Below are positions 51,642 through 63,123 of a DNA stretch of 64,000 nt, piece after piece. Both the position numbers and the translations under genes were made by a program. Location: contig CAWVLT010000074.1 in the NCBI GenBank assembly GCA_963930185.1, positions 88,587 to 152,586 of the forward strand. Reading direction: 5' to 3'. Numbering within the stretch: position 1 is the stretch's first letter; each line of letters opens with the position of its first letter. Source of the DNA: JAGZEG01 sp963930185 (GTDB taxonomy: Bacteria; Actinomycetota; Coriobacteriia; Coriobacteriales; UMGS124). The notes below the pieces were generated by a model that had not been told where the DNA came from, did no database searches, and was given only the letters and a program-made list of their open reading frames with translations.

Positions 51642-52442
51642 CTATATGCCAAACACCGCGGCATACGCGACTGCGACAACCAGCGCGGGAAGCATGTTGC
51701 CGACCTTGATCTTGTGCTCGCCCAGCGTGTCGCGCAGCAGCAGGTTCAGTCCCACCGCAAAGACGAGGGCGTTGCCCACAAGGGAGAGCGCCTCCGTCAT
51801 CTCGGAGGTCATGACGTTTCCGGCAAGCATGCCTATCACGCAGAAGATGCCCTGATAGACAAAGAGGGGGACGGCCGAAAAGGCCACGCCGATGCCCAAC
51901 GAGGCGGCAAGCGTGAACACGATCACGAAATCGAGCACCGCCTTGACGAAGAGGGTCTGGTGGTTCCCCATGCCGTCGTCGAGCCCTCCGATGACGGCGA
52001 GCGCGCCGGTGCAGATGATGAGCGATCCCGTGACAAATCCCTCGTTGAATCGGCCTGCGCCTGCGTTTTTGGTCGAGCCGTTTTTTCTCGAGCTAGTTCT
52101 CGAGACATGGGTGTGTAGCCAGGCGGCAAACGTGTCCAGCCGTCCCTCGATGTCGATGGCCTGGCCGACGAGGGTGCCGATGATGAGCGAGATGACAAGC
52201 AGCGTGGTGCCGCGCGTGTCGAGCGTGACGGCGCCGTTCGCGCCTGTCGCCACGAGCATCTGGCGAAGTGCGCCGGCCAATCCGATGAAGGCGGTTCCCA
52301 GGCCGACGGCCTGCATGAGCGCCACCTGCAGGCGCGAGCTCACGAGCCTCTGCCCCACGATGCCGAGCAGGCTGCCTATGACAACTGCCAGCGCGTTGAC
52401 GAGGTTGCCCAGGACGGGGATGTCGGCGATGATGTCGAGCAT
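51642..52442 (-). CDS. DUF554-family membrane protein
   Basis: The 266-aa protein has six to seven membrane segments and the DUF554 (YdfK/YqgA) signature: GNLVNALAVVIGSLLGIVGQ at the start, GLAGALRQM, FNEGFVTGSLIICTGALAVIGGLDDGM in the centre, and LGEHKIKVGNMLPALVVA at the end. The function of the family is unknown. The ATG has only a weak ribosome-binding site. It stands alone, ending 39 bp from the convergent PD-(D/E)XK pseudogene. Confidence 0.92.
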   Translation of the reverse strand: MLDIIADIPVLGNLVNALAVVIGSLLGIVGQRLVSSRLQVALMQAVGLGTAFIGLAGALRQMLVATGANGAVTLDTRGTTLLVISLIIGTLVGQAIDIEGRLDTFAAWLHTHVSRTSSRKNGSTKNAGAGRFNEGFVTGSLIICTGALAVIGGLDDGMGNHQTLFVKAVLDFVIVFTLAASLGIGVAFSAVPLFVYQGIFCVIGMLAGNVMTSEMTEALSLVGNALVFAVGLNLLLRDTLGEHKIKVGNMLPALVVAVAYAAVFGI

Positions 52443-52607
52443 GATGGGGGAGGTCGCCTTTCTCTTCGTCGCCCGCGTCGGCGTGGGCTGGTATCGGCCG
52501 GCGCTGGCCTGTGCCTGCTGCGACGAGAGGCATGTGCCCTCTTTAGCGGACGGCCGTGCAGACGGGCTGTTGCACGAATTATCGCACGATTTCGCCTACC
52601 AGGCGAC

Positions 52608-52641
52608 GGCGCCGCCGGTGGCCTGAGCCTCCGACGGCGCC
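52608..52641 (-). terminator. Hairpin after flavoprotein gene
   Basis: A 15-bp stem with two mismatches (52608-52622 with 52627-52641) and a four-base loop lies in the gap between the flavoprotein stop (52719, minus) and the DUF554 start. Confidence 0.55.
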
Positions 52642-52718
52642 GCTGTTGTCATCAACGTGCTGTTGCCCTCAACGTTCTACGAGTTAGGAATGTCGTACGG
52701 GCGGGGCGATTCCTTACC

Positions 52719-54371
52719 TTACTTATCCCAAGGCTCCAGGCCACTGGCATGGCGGGCGCCGATGCGGCCCCACACCATGTTCTCGGCGTTGTTGCCACCG
52801 CTGATGCCGTAGGTGTGCGCGGCGAAGTTGCCGAAGCAACCGGCTGCGTAGAGGCGCGGGATGACCTCGTCGTTGACGTCGAGCACCTGGGCGTTCTCGT
52901 TCTTCTTGGGGCCGCCCAGCGTCGAGCAGCCGCCGGGGTAGATCGGCCAGCAGTAGTAGGGCGGGTTGTTCAGGGGCAGCAGGGTCTCCGGGTCACGACC
53001 GAACTCGGCGTCCTCGCCGGCCTCGCATGCGGCGTTGTACGCGTCGATGGTGGCCTTGAGGGTCTCGGCGTCCATCATGTCGGGATCGACCTTATGCATC
53101 TCCTCGACCAGGCCCTCGATGGTGTCGGACGTCTTGAGCCAGCCGCGCTCGAGCTCGGCCTTGTTGTCCAGGCTCCAGCCATCGTAGCGGCCGACCTCCT
53201 TGGGCAGGCCGGACCAGTACATGCCGCGGGCGAGTGCGCCGGTGGGGTCAGGGCCGAGCTGGCCGGCGTCAAACGCGGTCTGGTCGATGATCGCCCAGGT
53301 GGGAACGCGCGGGAAGTCGCAGATGCTGTCGTCGAAGGGCAGATACTCGTGCCAGCCCACGTGCGGGCTGCTGCTGGCCTTCTCGTTCTTCCAGCGCTTG
53401 CCGGTGCGGTCGACCCAGATGTAGTTGTCGGCCTTGGGCTTGAGCTGCAGGGCGAAGGGCACCTCGGGGTCCTGGAAGTTGGGGTTGGCGCCACCGATCA
53501 TGCAGTTCATGTGCCACAGCTGGGCGCCCACGTTCTGCACCATCTTGATGCCGTCGCCGGTGTTGTAGGGCCAGCCGTAGAAGCCCAGCGCGGGATAGAC
53601 CTTGAGGTACTCGTTCTTCAGGTCCTCGTTGAACTCAAAGCCGCCGAGGGTCAGGATCGTGCCCTTGCGGGCCTTGATGGCGATGCGGGCGCCCTCGTAG
53701 TCGGCGTAGCAACCCAGGATCTCCTTGGTCTGGGGGTCCTGGATGAGCTCCTCGTTGGTCACGCTGTACAGAACGGGGATGCCCAGCTCCTCGCGCCTGG
53801 CGTCCATGTGGTCCCAGAAGCCCATGCCAAAACCGTCGACGAGGCCGATCGCCATGGAGTCGGCGCCTGGGAGCATGGGGTACTCGCACATCTCGGTGTA
53901 GCCGCTAGCGAGGGTGCCCTCGTTCTGCGTGTAGGTGAGGCCCCAGTGCTCGCAGTACTCGCCGTTGCGTACGGCCTCGTTCGCCCAGGTCTCGATCATC
54001 GCGTCAGGGACGAGGCCCTTGGTGAACGAGCGGATGTAGGTGGCACACCCCTCCGGGTCCACGGGGATGGTGAACTCGCCCAGGTTGATGGAGGAGTTGC
54101 CGCCGCCGCGCACCGGCGCCTTCTCGAGGATGAGGACCTCGGACGCCCCCTCGTCTGCGGCGGTCACGGCTGCCCACATGCCGGCGCCACCGTAGCCGAT
54201 GACCAGCACGTCGCACTCGTAGTCCCAGGCCTCGGGCAGCCAGCTCTCGGCGGCCTCCTCCGCGCCGGCGACACCGGCGAGGGCGCCGGTCGCCATGGCA
54301 GCTGCGCCCAGTCCGGCCGCACCCTTGATCGCGTCGCGCCGGGAGATGTTCTTGTCGCGCTCGTTGGTCAT
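52719..54371 (-). CDS. Tat-exported FAD-dependent reductase
   Basis: The 550-aa product starts at ATG 54371 with AAGGAGGAACC upstream; an in-frame ATG at 54455 was rejected. A Tat motif SRRDAIKG (residues 10-17) is followed by GLGAAAMATGALAGVAGAEEA. The FAD motif GYGGAG is at 59-64, and APVRGGGNSSINLGEF is the flavin-contact segment. The C-terminal LDVNDEVIPRLYAAGCFGNF is typical of the flavoprotein subunit family. There is no FMN_bind domain. The membrane-LuxR gene immediately upstream on the same strand is probably its regulator. The substrate is unknown. Confidence 0.91.
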   Translation of the reverse strand: MTNERDKNISRRDAIKGAAGLGAAAMATGALAGVAGAEEAAESWLPEAWDYECDVLVIGYGGAGMWAAVTAADEGASEVLILEKAPVRGGGNSSINLGEFTIPVDPEGCATYIRSFTKGLVPDAMIETWANEAVRNGEYCEHWGLTYTQNEGTLASGYTEMCEYPMLPGADSMAIGLVDGFGMGFWDHMDARREELGIPVLYSVTNEELIQDPQTKEILGCYADYEGARIAIKARKGTILTLGGFEFNEDLKNEYLKVYPALGFYGWPYNTGDGIKMVQNVGAQLWHMNCMIGGANPNFQDPEVPFALQLKPKADNYIWVDRTGKRWKNEKASSSPHVGWHEYLPFDDSICDFPRVPTWAIIDQTAFDAGQLGPDPTGALARGMYWSGLPKEVGRYDGWSLDNKAELERGWLKTSDTIEGLVEEMHKVDPDMMDAETLKATIDAYNAACEAGEDAEFGRDPETLLPLNNPPYYCWPIYPGGCSTLGGPKKNENAQVLDVNDEVIPRLYAAGCFGNFAAHTYGISGGNNAENMVWGRIGARHASGLEPWDK

Positions 54372-54608
54372 GGTTCCTCCTTTTTGGTCGTTGTCTCTGC
54401 CTGCTTGGCGAATTTCTTGCCTGCGGCTTGGGCCGATGGGCGAGAAATCCGTCAATGGGGCTAACAGGCCTTACCATATGGCCGCAGACTCTCGATGTCC
54501 TCTCTTTGACAGGGGTATTCTGCGGTCTGAGGGAAGGCTGCTGCGGGAGGCGGGGTACCGCTCTGGGCGGTATGGACAACAGCGAACGGCTTCTGAGCTG
54601 CGGTTTGT

Positions 54609-56228
54609 TTACGATCGAGGCATGTTTGGCGCGTCGGGCTCCGAACCGGCTTCCTCCACGGCCTTCATGAGCTCCTGCTGGTTGTGAAGGCCCGTCTTGG
54701 CGTAGATGTGCTTGATGTGCGTCTGGGCCGTTCCATGCGCTATGCCAAGAGCCTCTGCTATCGCTGCCGCGTTGCGCCCGCGTGCGAGCCACATGAGCAC
54801 GTCGGTCTCGCGGGAAGTCAGCTGCGCACGCATGGCGAGCGACTCGCATCCCTTGACGAGCGGGTCAATCGTCATCGGCGCGAGGACGCCGGTCTGCTTG
54901 CTCTCGTTCGCCTGCGGGTCGCCAGGCGTCGTCTGCTGATGGGAGAAGAACTTCTCGGGCAGGATGGTGAGACAGACGATGAGAAGAACGAACAGCATGA
55001 TGATGGAGACGCTGGAAAGCGGGAAGAGCCCGGTCTGCTGGTAGTGAAGAAGCAGGGGGCCGCAGATCGAGCCAAGGGTGCGGCCGAGCAGGGTCACCCC
55101 AACGCCAAGGCCAAAGACATGCCGGGCGCTCGAGGGGTTATCGTGGGCATGCTGCGCCATGACGATCCACGAGAGCAGGTCGAACAGGCCGTATCCAACG
55201 GATGCCACGATGGCGCCGATGGCCTGGTGCTGGCCGGGAACCAGCGGGAACAGGACGTATCCGAGCGCCATGAGCGGCAGGACGAAGCGATACACTGCCA
55301 GCGCGTTCATGGTGCGCTTGGCGATGTAGAGCCCTACGAAGATGATGGCGACGAGGGCGTCGACGATGACGCTTCTCCAGCTTGCGAGCAGCTGCGAGTC
55401 CGTGTTCGCGCCGAACATGGTCGTGAGGGTCGCGCTTGCCAGCACGAAGATGAACATGCCGGCAGCCAGCGGCCAGAAAGGATGCTCTGCTCGCCCGGCC
55501 GCGCTCGAATCGCCCGGCCCGCGCTGATTCTCGAGCAAGGCTTCGCGCGGGCGGTTGCCGGACACGGCCTCGGGCCCTTCGACATGGCGCTGGGCGACGT
55601 ACAGGCACCAGCTTGCCCCAACAGGAAGGGCAAGCAAAAGCCAGGGGGCCACTTCGTGTGGGAGGAGCTTGAGAACGGCGACGACGGCGATGGCCACGAG
55701 GAACGAGGCTGAGGTGTACGTTCCCAACTCCTGCTTGTCGATGCGACTGTATATGTGGCCCCATGCCAGGCGAAGCACGGCGAGGGTCATCCCCCCAATC
55801 GTGGCGGCAATGCCGTACAGCCAGGGTGCCTCGAGACAGGTGGCAAGGGCAAGCGCCGTTGCGCTAACCAGGCCAAAGGTCAGCGCGAGCCACGCATACG
55901 CGTGCCGAACCTTGCTCCGCGCGGCATCGGGCCGCTTCGACGGGCGATGGCCTGGGGGAAGGCCTGCGCTGAGAAGCGCAAACAGCGCGCCCGCGCCAAA
56001 GAAGACAATCGAAAGGACGTCTTGGATGGCTTCTCCTGATCCGGCCATGTCTGCTGGTATGCCCGGCAGCCCGGAGAGCCCCATCGAGGCGGGGAGCGCA
56101 AGGGCGATCATGAACGTGTACGTCCAGATGCGCGAGAAGCACAGCCCGAGGAAGGCCATGCGAAGGGGCGCCTGCCTGTCGGCCTCGCGCCGCTCGTCGT
56201 GCGTGATGTGGTCGATCGCCTCAGGCAT
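54609..56228 (-). CDS. LuxR-type regulator with multi-span membrane N-terminus
   Basis: The 539-aa protein has twelve or so hydrophobic segments (about residues 25-430) and a C-terminal LuxR HTH (LTSRETDVLMWLARGRNAAAIAEALGIAHGTAQTHIKHIYAKTG, about 470-515). ATG 56228 has GGGGAA upstream; the longer frame to 56396 was not used. Unlike the first two modules, it is in the same orientation as, and upstream of, its flavoprotein partner (gap of 237 bp). Confidence 0.9.
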   Translation of the reverse strand: MPEAIDHITHDERREADRQAPLRMAFLGLCFSRIWTYTFMIALALPASMGLSGLPGIPADMAGSGEAIQDVLSIVFFGAGALFALLSAGLPPGHRPSKRPDAARSKVRHAYAWLALTFGLVSATALALATCLEAPWLYGIAATIGGMTLAVLRLAWGHIYSRIDKQELGTYTSASFLVAIAVVAVLKLLPHEVAPWLLLALPVGASWCLYVAQRHVEGPEAVSGNRPREALLENQRGPGDSSAAGRAEHPFWPLAAGMFIFVLASATLTTMFGANTDSQLLASWRSVIVDALVAIIFVGLYIAKRTMNALAVYRFVLPLMALGYVLFPLVPGQHQAIGAIVASVGYGLFDLLSWIVMAQHAHDNPSSARHVFGLGVGVTLLGRTLGSICGPLLLHYQQTGLFPLSSVSIIMLFVLLIVCLTILPEKFFSHQQTTPGDPQANESKQTGVLAPMTIDPLVKGCESLAMRAQLTSRETDVLMWLARGRNAAAIAEALGIAHGTAQTHIKHIYAKTGLHNQQELMKAVEEAGSEPDAPNMPRS

Positions 56229-56412
56229 GTGCCGTTCCCCATCCTCTTTCGTGATGTGGACATTGTAAGCCCCGTGGCGCTTTGCGGGCCACGTCAAAAG
56301 CCATGGAATGTGCTTGCTGAATGGCGGTGCCACGTTTATTGGCGAGGCGACAACGTCGCATGCGGCGGCTGCCGATCCACAAAAATGTCGATCCATTTTG
56401 CCTCACATGAGA

Positions 56413-56454
56413 AAGGACGGCAAGCCGACCTTCTGGGCATGGCTTGCCGTCCTT
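56413..56454 (-). terminator. Intrinsic terminator after asnS
   Basis: AAGGACGGCAAGCC (56413-56426) pairs perfectly with 56441-56454 around a 14-nt loop. On the minus strand TCTCATG follows, with no long T-tract. Confidence 0.75.
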
Positions 56455-56521
56455 GTTGCTTGGCCTGTCGACTCGGGATCGGGATGACCCGAGGCGTTTG
56501 GCTGCTGCAGGCCGATGTTCC

Positions 56522-57925
<1,404 letters not shown>

Positions 57926-58485
57926 TTGAATGATCTCCTCACGTGATGGACTTCCGTGTGTCAGACGCGCCTCCCGACGCATGCCACGGCAGCATTCCGT
58001 GACGAAGACATGCCTAGTCGTGCGCTTTGACACATAGTACGCCTATATGATAGCGGCGTTGGGGCCGAGTCACGCGGATCGTAGGGCTTTGGGATGCGAA
58101 TTACAGATCATGTGGTGTTACGTCATGCTGCGACGGGGCATGCGTGACGGGTCGTGCGCACGACGGGGCACGAAATGGCAAAAAGGGCCGTGCGCAGGCT
58201 CGGCATGATGGGGATCGCCTCCTCGTTTGGGCGGATGGATGCCTGGACAGATGGGCTCTCGTTTGGCAATGCCTGCGCTGAGGGATGGCTGCCGACGGGT
58301 GATGTTCGAGAACTGACGGTGTGGTCGTTGCTGTCTCGACCACCCGCATCGTTGGATAGGGTACTATGATATGTGGGGTTACCGGGCGCGAGATTTATGC
58401 CATCAGGGCATGCCGAGCCTGGGAGATTTCATCTACGGTTCAACGTGCGGCAGAAGTCCAGGTGTTCAAGGCTTCGGAGGAGTGC
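57926..58485. other. Intergenic region between asnS and a membrane-LuxR gene
   Basis: 560 bp without a supported gene. A perfect 14-bp palindrome GTCGTGCGCACGAC lies at 58151-58164, next to two copies of CGACGGGGCA (about 58131 and 58161). Short frames here lack ribosome-binding sites. The interval should contain promoters for both flanking divergent genes. No T-box-like structure was recognised upstream of asnS. Confidence 0.5.
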
Positions 58486-60042
58486 ATGAAACGGGGAACA
58501 GCGTCTGTCGGTGGCAAAGGGGATGATTTCGTCACGAACCACGACGCACTGCATGTCCCCAAAGGTCGTATACCAGCGCTTATCATCGCATATGGCTTTA
58601 CCTGTGGACTCATCTTCCCGCTCATGATCTCGAGCACCTACCTTAAGGAGCTGAGCCTCTCGCACGGTGCGGGCGACTCGTTTGGCCTGTTGTTCTTCGT
58701 GTTCTACGCGCTCACCATGCTCACCTCGCCGCTGTGGCGCGCCGCTTGGAGACCCGTGATGACGGTGGCGCTCGCGAGCGCTTTCCTCGGCAACTCCCTC
58801 ATGCTCCTGCGTGAGCTTGAGCTGATCGCGGGCGGACTTCCGTATGCCGTTGTCGTGTCCGCTTCCATTGGCTTCGGTCTTGCCACGGCCGAGCTCGGCT
58901 GGCTCGACCGCCTCCGCGGCGAGGCGCGGGCCGGGTCTGGCGCAGGGCCGACCAATGCAGGGTCGAGCGGCGCACTCGGCGGGGAGGCGGATCGCGCGGG
59001 GTGGCTGCGCCTGCCCGTCGCGATCTCGCTTGTGTTTCTGGTGGGCGGGGCGATGGCCGCGTTCATCTTCGTCGCTCCGGGCGTGATCGAGCTTCCCTTT
59101 GCCCTTCTCGCCCTTGCGGCCTCGATTGCGATCGTCTGGAGATCTGCGGCGGGTGCGCCAGAAAGCGGGACTCGTGCCCCGGGGATTGATCGAAAGGACG
59201 TCCCCCACCTCATCAAGGCCGTCTCCTACCTGGTGGTCTTTGCCTTCATCTTTGGGGCGGTAAGCCAGATGAGCGTCATAGATCGCCAGAGCACCCCTCT
59301 GACCGAGGTACAGGCATTACTAGGTATCAGCCTCGCCGCGCTCCTCTCGTGTCTTGTTGCGCGCAGGCGCGAGGGGGCGGGCCTGGTTGCGGGTGCCTAT
59401 GGGGCGCTCGTGCCCGTCGTGGCCGTGTGCCTCGTCGCGCTGCCGTTCATCGGATCGTCGCTCGTGGGCGTGATCGCCACGGTGCTCGTGTTCGTGGCCT
59501 TCTATCTCACGGGCATCAATGTGCGGGCGGTCATCTGCCGCATCGTGCCTCGGGGAGGCTCGGTGCGCACGATTGGCGGTGTCATCCTTGGCGTCGAGGC
59601 GCTGTCGGTGCTTGCGGGCGTTGCCCTGGGCGCCTTTACCCTGTCAGGTGGCGAGACGTTCGAGAGGCTGGCGTTCGTGTCGCTGGTCTCCATGCTCGTC
59701 TTGGTGCTGAGCCCCCTTGCCGCGCAGACCCTCGTCGGTCGCACCGGCTCCGACGCCCGGGCGGATGTGGCCGACATGACGGATGGTGATGGCGCGCTCG
59801 AGAGAGAGGCCGTGACGCTTGACGAACGTCGCGTGCGCAGCTATGCGGAGCAGCGTGGCCTCACCGCCCGCGAGGCCGACGTGCTCTGGCTCATCTGCCA
59901 GGGTCGATCGAGGCCCTATATCGCGCAGGAGCTTGGCATCTCACCCAACACCGTCAAGGGATACGCGCACTCTGTCTACCAGAAGTGCGCGGTGGACAAC
60001 AAGCAGGACCTGCTTGACCAGGTGCACGCGCATCTCACCTGA
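58486..60042 (+). CDS. LuxR-type regulator with multi-span membrane N-terminus
   Basis: The 518-aa protein starts at an ATG with GGAGGAGTGC upstream; an in-frame extension to 58366 was rejected. The hydrophobic region spans about residues 28-425, with a Gly/Ala-rich loop near 148-170. The C-terminal LuxR HTH is GLTAREADVLWLICQGRSRPYIAQELGISPNTVKGYAHSVYQKC (about 462-505). It is upstream of, and in the same orientation as, the fifth flavoprotein gene. Confidence 0.9.
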   Translation: MKRGTASVGGKGDDFVTNHDALHVPKGRIPALIIAYGFTCGLIFPLMISSTYLKELSLSHGAGDSFGLLFFVFYALTMLTSPLWRAAWRPVMTVALASAFLGNSLMLLRELELIAGGLPYAVVVSASIGFGLATAELGWLDRLRGEARAGSGAGPTNAGSSGALGGEADRAGWLRLPVAISLVFLVGGAMAAFIFVAPGVIELPFALLALAASIAIVWRSAAGAPESGTRAPGIDRKDVPHLIKAVSYLVVFAFIFGAVSQMSVIDRQSTPLTEVQALLGISLAALLSCLVARRREGAGLVAGAYGALVPVVAVCLVALPFIGSSLVGVIATVLVFVAFYLTGINVRAVICRIVPRGGSVRTIGGVILGVEALSVLAGVALGAFTLSGGETFERLAFVSLVSMLVLVLSPLAAQTLVGRTGSDARADVADMTDGDGALEREAVTLDERRVRSYAEQRGLTAREADVLWLICQGRSRPYIAQELGISPNTVKGYAHSVYQKCAVDNKQDLLDQVHAHLT

Positions 60043-60099
60043 GGCTACACGGTATGGGCCGGCACGTGGCGGACGTGCTCAAAACAAACGTGTCCGGAG

Positions 60100-60146
60100 C
60101 TGGCACTTTCTTGGCAACCCTCCGTTTTGGAGGGAGTGCGTGCCAG
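60100..60146 (+). terminator. Nested hairpin after membrane-LuxR gene
   Basis: CTGGCAC/GTGCCAG (60100-60106 with 60140-60146) encloses CCCTCC/GGAGGG (60118-60123 with 60129-60134). It lies between the regulator stop and the flavoprotein start and may limit readthrough. Confidence 0.5.
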
Positions 60147-60303
60147 TTGCTTCCCTGCGCGCTGAACACCGGGACGACCCAAAATGGTGCTGACGCCCTT
60201 TCTTGGCCGGGGCAAGAATACGAGTCGTCACGTGCCTGAGTCGCATGCGGTTGCGTGCGGCCGGGCCAATGTCACAAGCCATACGTGAAAGCGAGGATTC
60301 ATC

Positions 60304-61863
60304 ATGCAGGATCGCATCAACCTCACTCGTCGCTCGTTCGTCGCCGGCGCCGCGAGCGCCTCGGCCGCGCTGGTTGCCGGCGGCGCGCTTGCCGGCGCCG
60401 CCTTCGCCGATGAGGCCACCGACTCCGCCGCCGCTGATGCCGAGGCCGCTGCCGAGTATCCGGCCGAGTCCATCTACGCCGTGGCCGCCACGCCGGCCGA
60501 GGCGAGCGAGACCAAGGACTGCGACATCGTGGTCATCGGCTCGGGCATCGCGGGCATGAGCTGCGCCGTTGAGGCGTCCCTGGCCGGCGCCAAGGTCATC
60601 GTGGTGGAGAAGCGCGGCATCACCGGCGGCGACTCGTCCATCTGCACCGGCAACTTCTATTGCTGCGGTTCCAAGAAGCAAGATGACATGGGCCTAACCG
60701 CCTATGGCACGCCCGAGGAGCTCGCCCAGTTCTACTTCGATCAGTCCGACGGCGACGCCAACATGGAGATCTGCCAGCTCGTCGCCGATAACGGCGGCGC
60801 AGCCATGGACTGGCTCGTGGGCTTTGGCTGCGACTTCGAGAAGAAGGCCGGCGAGGGCGTCTCTGACTGCTCCATGGTCTCGACCAACGGCGGCATGGGC
60901 ATTATCGACACGCTGGTGGGCGTGGCCGAGGAGAACGGCGCCGAGATGATGATGGAGACGCGCGTCATCTCGATCATCATGCAGGATGGCAAGGCGGCCG
61001 GCGTCATCGCCCGCCAAGGCACGACGGAGTACACGATCAACGCCAAGGCCGTCTTCTTGGCTTCCGGCGGCTTTGACGGCCAGGACTGGTCCAAGCAGCT
61101 CTACGCGCCGGGCACGGTGGGCTGGCACACCTTCTCCAGCCCCGACAACACTGGCGACGGCATCGAGCTCGCCCGTCAGGCTGGCGCCCTCATCCTTCTC
61201 AAGGGCGGCCTGTCCGAGATCGCGCTGGTGGGCAAGGAGCCGCTCATGCTCAACGACCCCCTGTCGGTGCTGCGCATGATCAACACGGGCGTGTACGTGA
61301 CCGACCTGGGCTATCGCTGCGCCAACGAGTCGATGACGAGTCAGTTCGACTACTTCGGGCCGTTCGTCAAGACCGGTCGCAAGCAGTTCTTCATCATCTG
61401 CGACTCCCAGCAGGATGAGAGCCGTCTCGACCTGCTCGAGCAGGGCATGGAGCTCGGCGTGATCAACAAGGCCGACACGCTCGAGGAGCTCGCCGAGGCC
61501 GCCGGTCTGCCCGCCTATCCGCTCGCCAAGACCATCGAGGCGTACAACGCCGCCTGCGATGCCGGCGAGGACGCCGAGTTCGGCAAGAACCCCGAGGATC
61601 TGGTACGCGTCGAGCAGGCGCCGTTCTATGCGGTGCAGATCACGCCCAACACCAACGACTCCTTCGGTGCGCTGGCCATCAGCACCAACGCCGAGGTGCT
61701 TGACGCCGACCGCAACCCCATCCCCGGCCTGTATGCCGGCGGCACCATCGCCAATGCCGAGCTGTTCTACATGCGCTACGCGGTGAGCGGCGCCTCCATG
61801 TGCATGGGCACGGTCACCGGTCGCATCGGCGCCCAGCAGGCCATGGCCTACTACGGGGCGTAG
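60304..61863 (+). CDS. Tat-exported FAD-dependent reductase
   Basis: The 519-aa product has a Tat signal (LTRRSFVAG, residues 7-15, then an Ala/Gly-rich region and AFADEA cleavage-like site). The FAD motif GSGIAG is at 79-84, and EKRGITGGDSSICTGNF, VFLASGGFD and PGLYAGGTIANAELFYMRYAVSG complete a fumarate-reductase-like flavoprotein. It is the shortest of the five and has no FMN_bind domain. GAGG precedes the ATG. The upstream membrane-LuxR protein is the likely regulator. The substrate is unknown. Confidence 0.91.
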   Translation: MQDRINLTRRSFVAGAASASAALVAGGALAGAAFADEATDSAAADAEAAAEYPAESIYAVAATPAEASETKDCDIVVIGSGIAGMSCAVEASLAGAKVIVVEKRGITGGDSSICTGNFYCCGSKKQDDMGLTAYGTPEELAQFYFDQSDGDANMEICQLVADNGGAAMDWLVGFGCDFEKKAGEGVSDCSMVSTNGGMGIIDTLVGVAEENGAEMMMETRVISIIMQDGKAAGVIARQGTTEYTINAKAVFLASGGFDGQDWSKQLYAPGTVGWHTFSSPDNTGDGIELARQAGALILLKGGLSEIALVGKEPLMLNDPLSVLRMINTGVYVTDLGYRCANESMTSQFDYFGPFVKTGRKQFFIICDSQQDESRLDLLEQGMELGVINKADTLEELAEAAGLPAYPLAKTIEAYNAACDAGEDAEFGKNPEDLVRVEQAPFYAVQITPNTNDSFGALAISTNAEVLDADRNPIPGLYAGGTIANAELFYMRYAVSGASMCMGTVTGRIGAQQAMAYYGA

Positions 61864-61920
61864 GTTCTCGAAGGCGATCGCCTTGCGTGACGCCTGAGTG
61901 TTCGTGATCGACTCCATCTT

Positions 61921-61970
61921 CCGCGCCTTGGCCTCCCGTCTCTTGCGGGCGACCAAGGCGCGGCGCTTTT
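61921..61970 (+). terminator. Intrinsic terminator after fifth flavoprotein gene
   Basis: CCGCGCCTTGG (61921-61931) pairs perfectly with 61953-61963 and is followed by CGCTTTT. Confidence 0.82.
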
Positions 61971-62317
61971 CACGTTGGGTCGCGTGCCGTGATCCTGAGT
62001 GCGCTGTATTCCCGCGGGCCCTGGAGCTTCCGTATGGGCAAATCCGTTCGTTTCTGTCTTGAACGCGTCGAAGTGTGCCGATTGGACGCGCCCGTGTGGC
62101 CGACAACCTTTCGTTGCTTTGCGCCTGGGAAAATCATACCCTATTTTACCTGCACTTTTTGAGATGAGCATCGCTGCTCATTTCGCACGGCTTTGCGTTG
62201 CGCTTTACGGGCGGCACACTTCGGGGGATCTGTGACAACCGGGGCCGATTTACGTCAAAGTGGCGCGACGCCGCGCGGGGTGACGGGGCGCGACGACAGC
62301 GTGCGGGTCAAAGCGTC
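61971..62317. other. Intergenic region without a supported gene
   Basis: A 78-codon open frame exists but has no ribosome-binding site and no recognisable features. A short AT-rich stretch (about 62125-62165) is followed by the inverted repeat GAGCA-tcgc-TGCTC (about 62166-62180). Nothing else was seen. Confidence 0.45.
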
Positions 62318-63007
62318 TCACAGCGAAAACGTCACCGTGACGTCGTCCGTGCCCAAGATGTCGAGCAGGCCCTCTTTCGTGGCACCGTCGATGCGGGCGA
62401 CGCGCGTGAAGCTCCAAGAATTGGTGTCATAGTAGATGGTGAGCTGGTTGCCAAGGTAGAGGATCACGTCACCAGGCTGGGTAGTGGTCTGCGCGTCATT
62501 GCGCGGGAGATCCTGACCGATGGGGCCGACCTTCTCCATATTGCCATAGTCGTGCATGTCGATGGTGAGGGGCCCTTCCTGCAACAGCTCGGCAAGGGCG
62601 TGTGCCGACGAATTGTCCTCGAGCGTTGCCGAGAGCGTCTGGTCCCCTATGGTGATGTGCATAGTAGTGTACATGGATGTCTCCTCGTCCGTGCTGGTGC
62701 TTGCGTTGGCGTCACAGGTGACACTGGCGTCACACCGCGCACTGGTGTCCTGCCAAGCGTTCGGGCGCTCGGACATGATGGCCTCACCGTCAGATGTCGC
62801 CGACATGTCCGTCGCACCGCCGGCAAGTCGCACTGAGCCTCTGGGCCGCGTGTCCTCGCTATCTGCGGCGTTGCCTTCTATTGGGGAGCAGCCGCCGGCA
62901 AGGCCCATCGGCAATGCCACGGCTCCGAGAAGAGCTAGTGCCCTGACGAAGTCACGCCTGCTGATTCTGTCAGTATTGTCACACTTGCCGAGCGAGCTGC
63001 ATGCCAT
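62318..63007 (-). CDS. Tat-exported lipoprotein with cyclophilin-like domain
   Basis: The 229-aa product starts at ATG 63007 with GGAGGAAAGCG upstream. ISRRDFVRALALLGAVALPM is a Tat signal and LAGGC a lipobox, so it should be a membrane-anchored lipoprotein on the outer face. After a Ser/Thr/Asp linker, residues about 110-229 match the cyclophilin-like (TM1367-type, Cyclophil_like) domain: LEDNSSAHALAELLQEGPLTIDMHDYGNMEKVG and TTQPGDVILYLGNQLTIYYDTNSWSFTRVA. Ligand and activity are unknown. Just upstream, on the same strand, lies a LytTR regulator gene. Confidence 0.87.
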   Translation of the reverse strand: MACSSLGKCDNTDRISRRDFVRALALLGAVALPMGLAGGCSPIEGNAADSEDTRPRGSVRLAGGATDMSATSDGEAIMSERPNAWQDTSARCDASVTCDANASTSTDEETSMYTTMHITIGDQTLSATLEDNSSAHALAELLQEGPLTIDMHDYGNMEKVGPIGQDLPRNDAQTTTQPGDVILYLGNQLTIYYDTNSWSFTRVARIDGATKEGLLDILGTDDVTVTFSL

Positions 63008-63123
63008 ACGCTTTCCTCCGTTGCCGGGTACGGTTGTCTTTGGCGCTGGGGCAAGTGTAGGGTCTTTTCTCAGAGGTATCCAATACGCAGTAACTATATG
63101 TAGATATGCCCTGTAGGCATACC

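Noticed and set aside
61999..62235. 78-codon frame between the fifth flavoprotein and the lipoprotein
   Set aside because: No ribosome-binding site, mixed composition and no similarity to any family I recognise.
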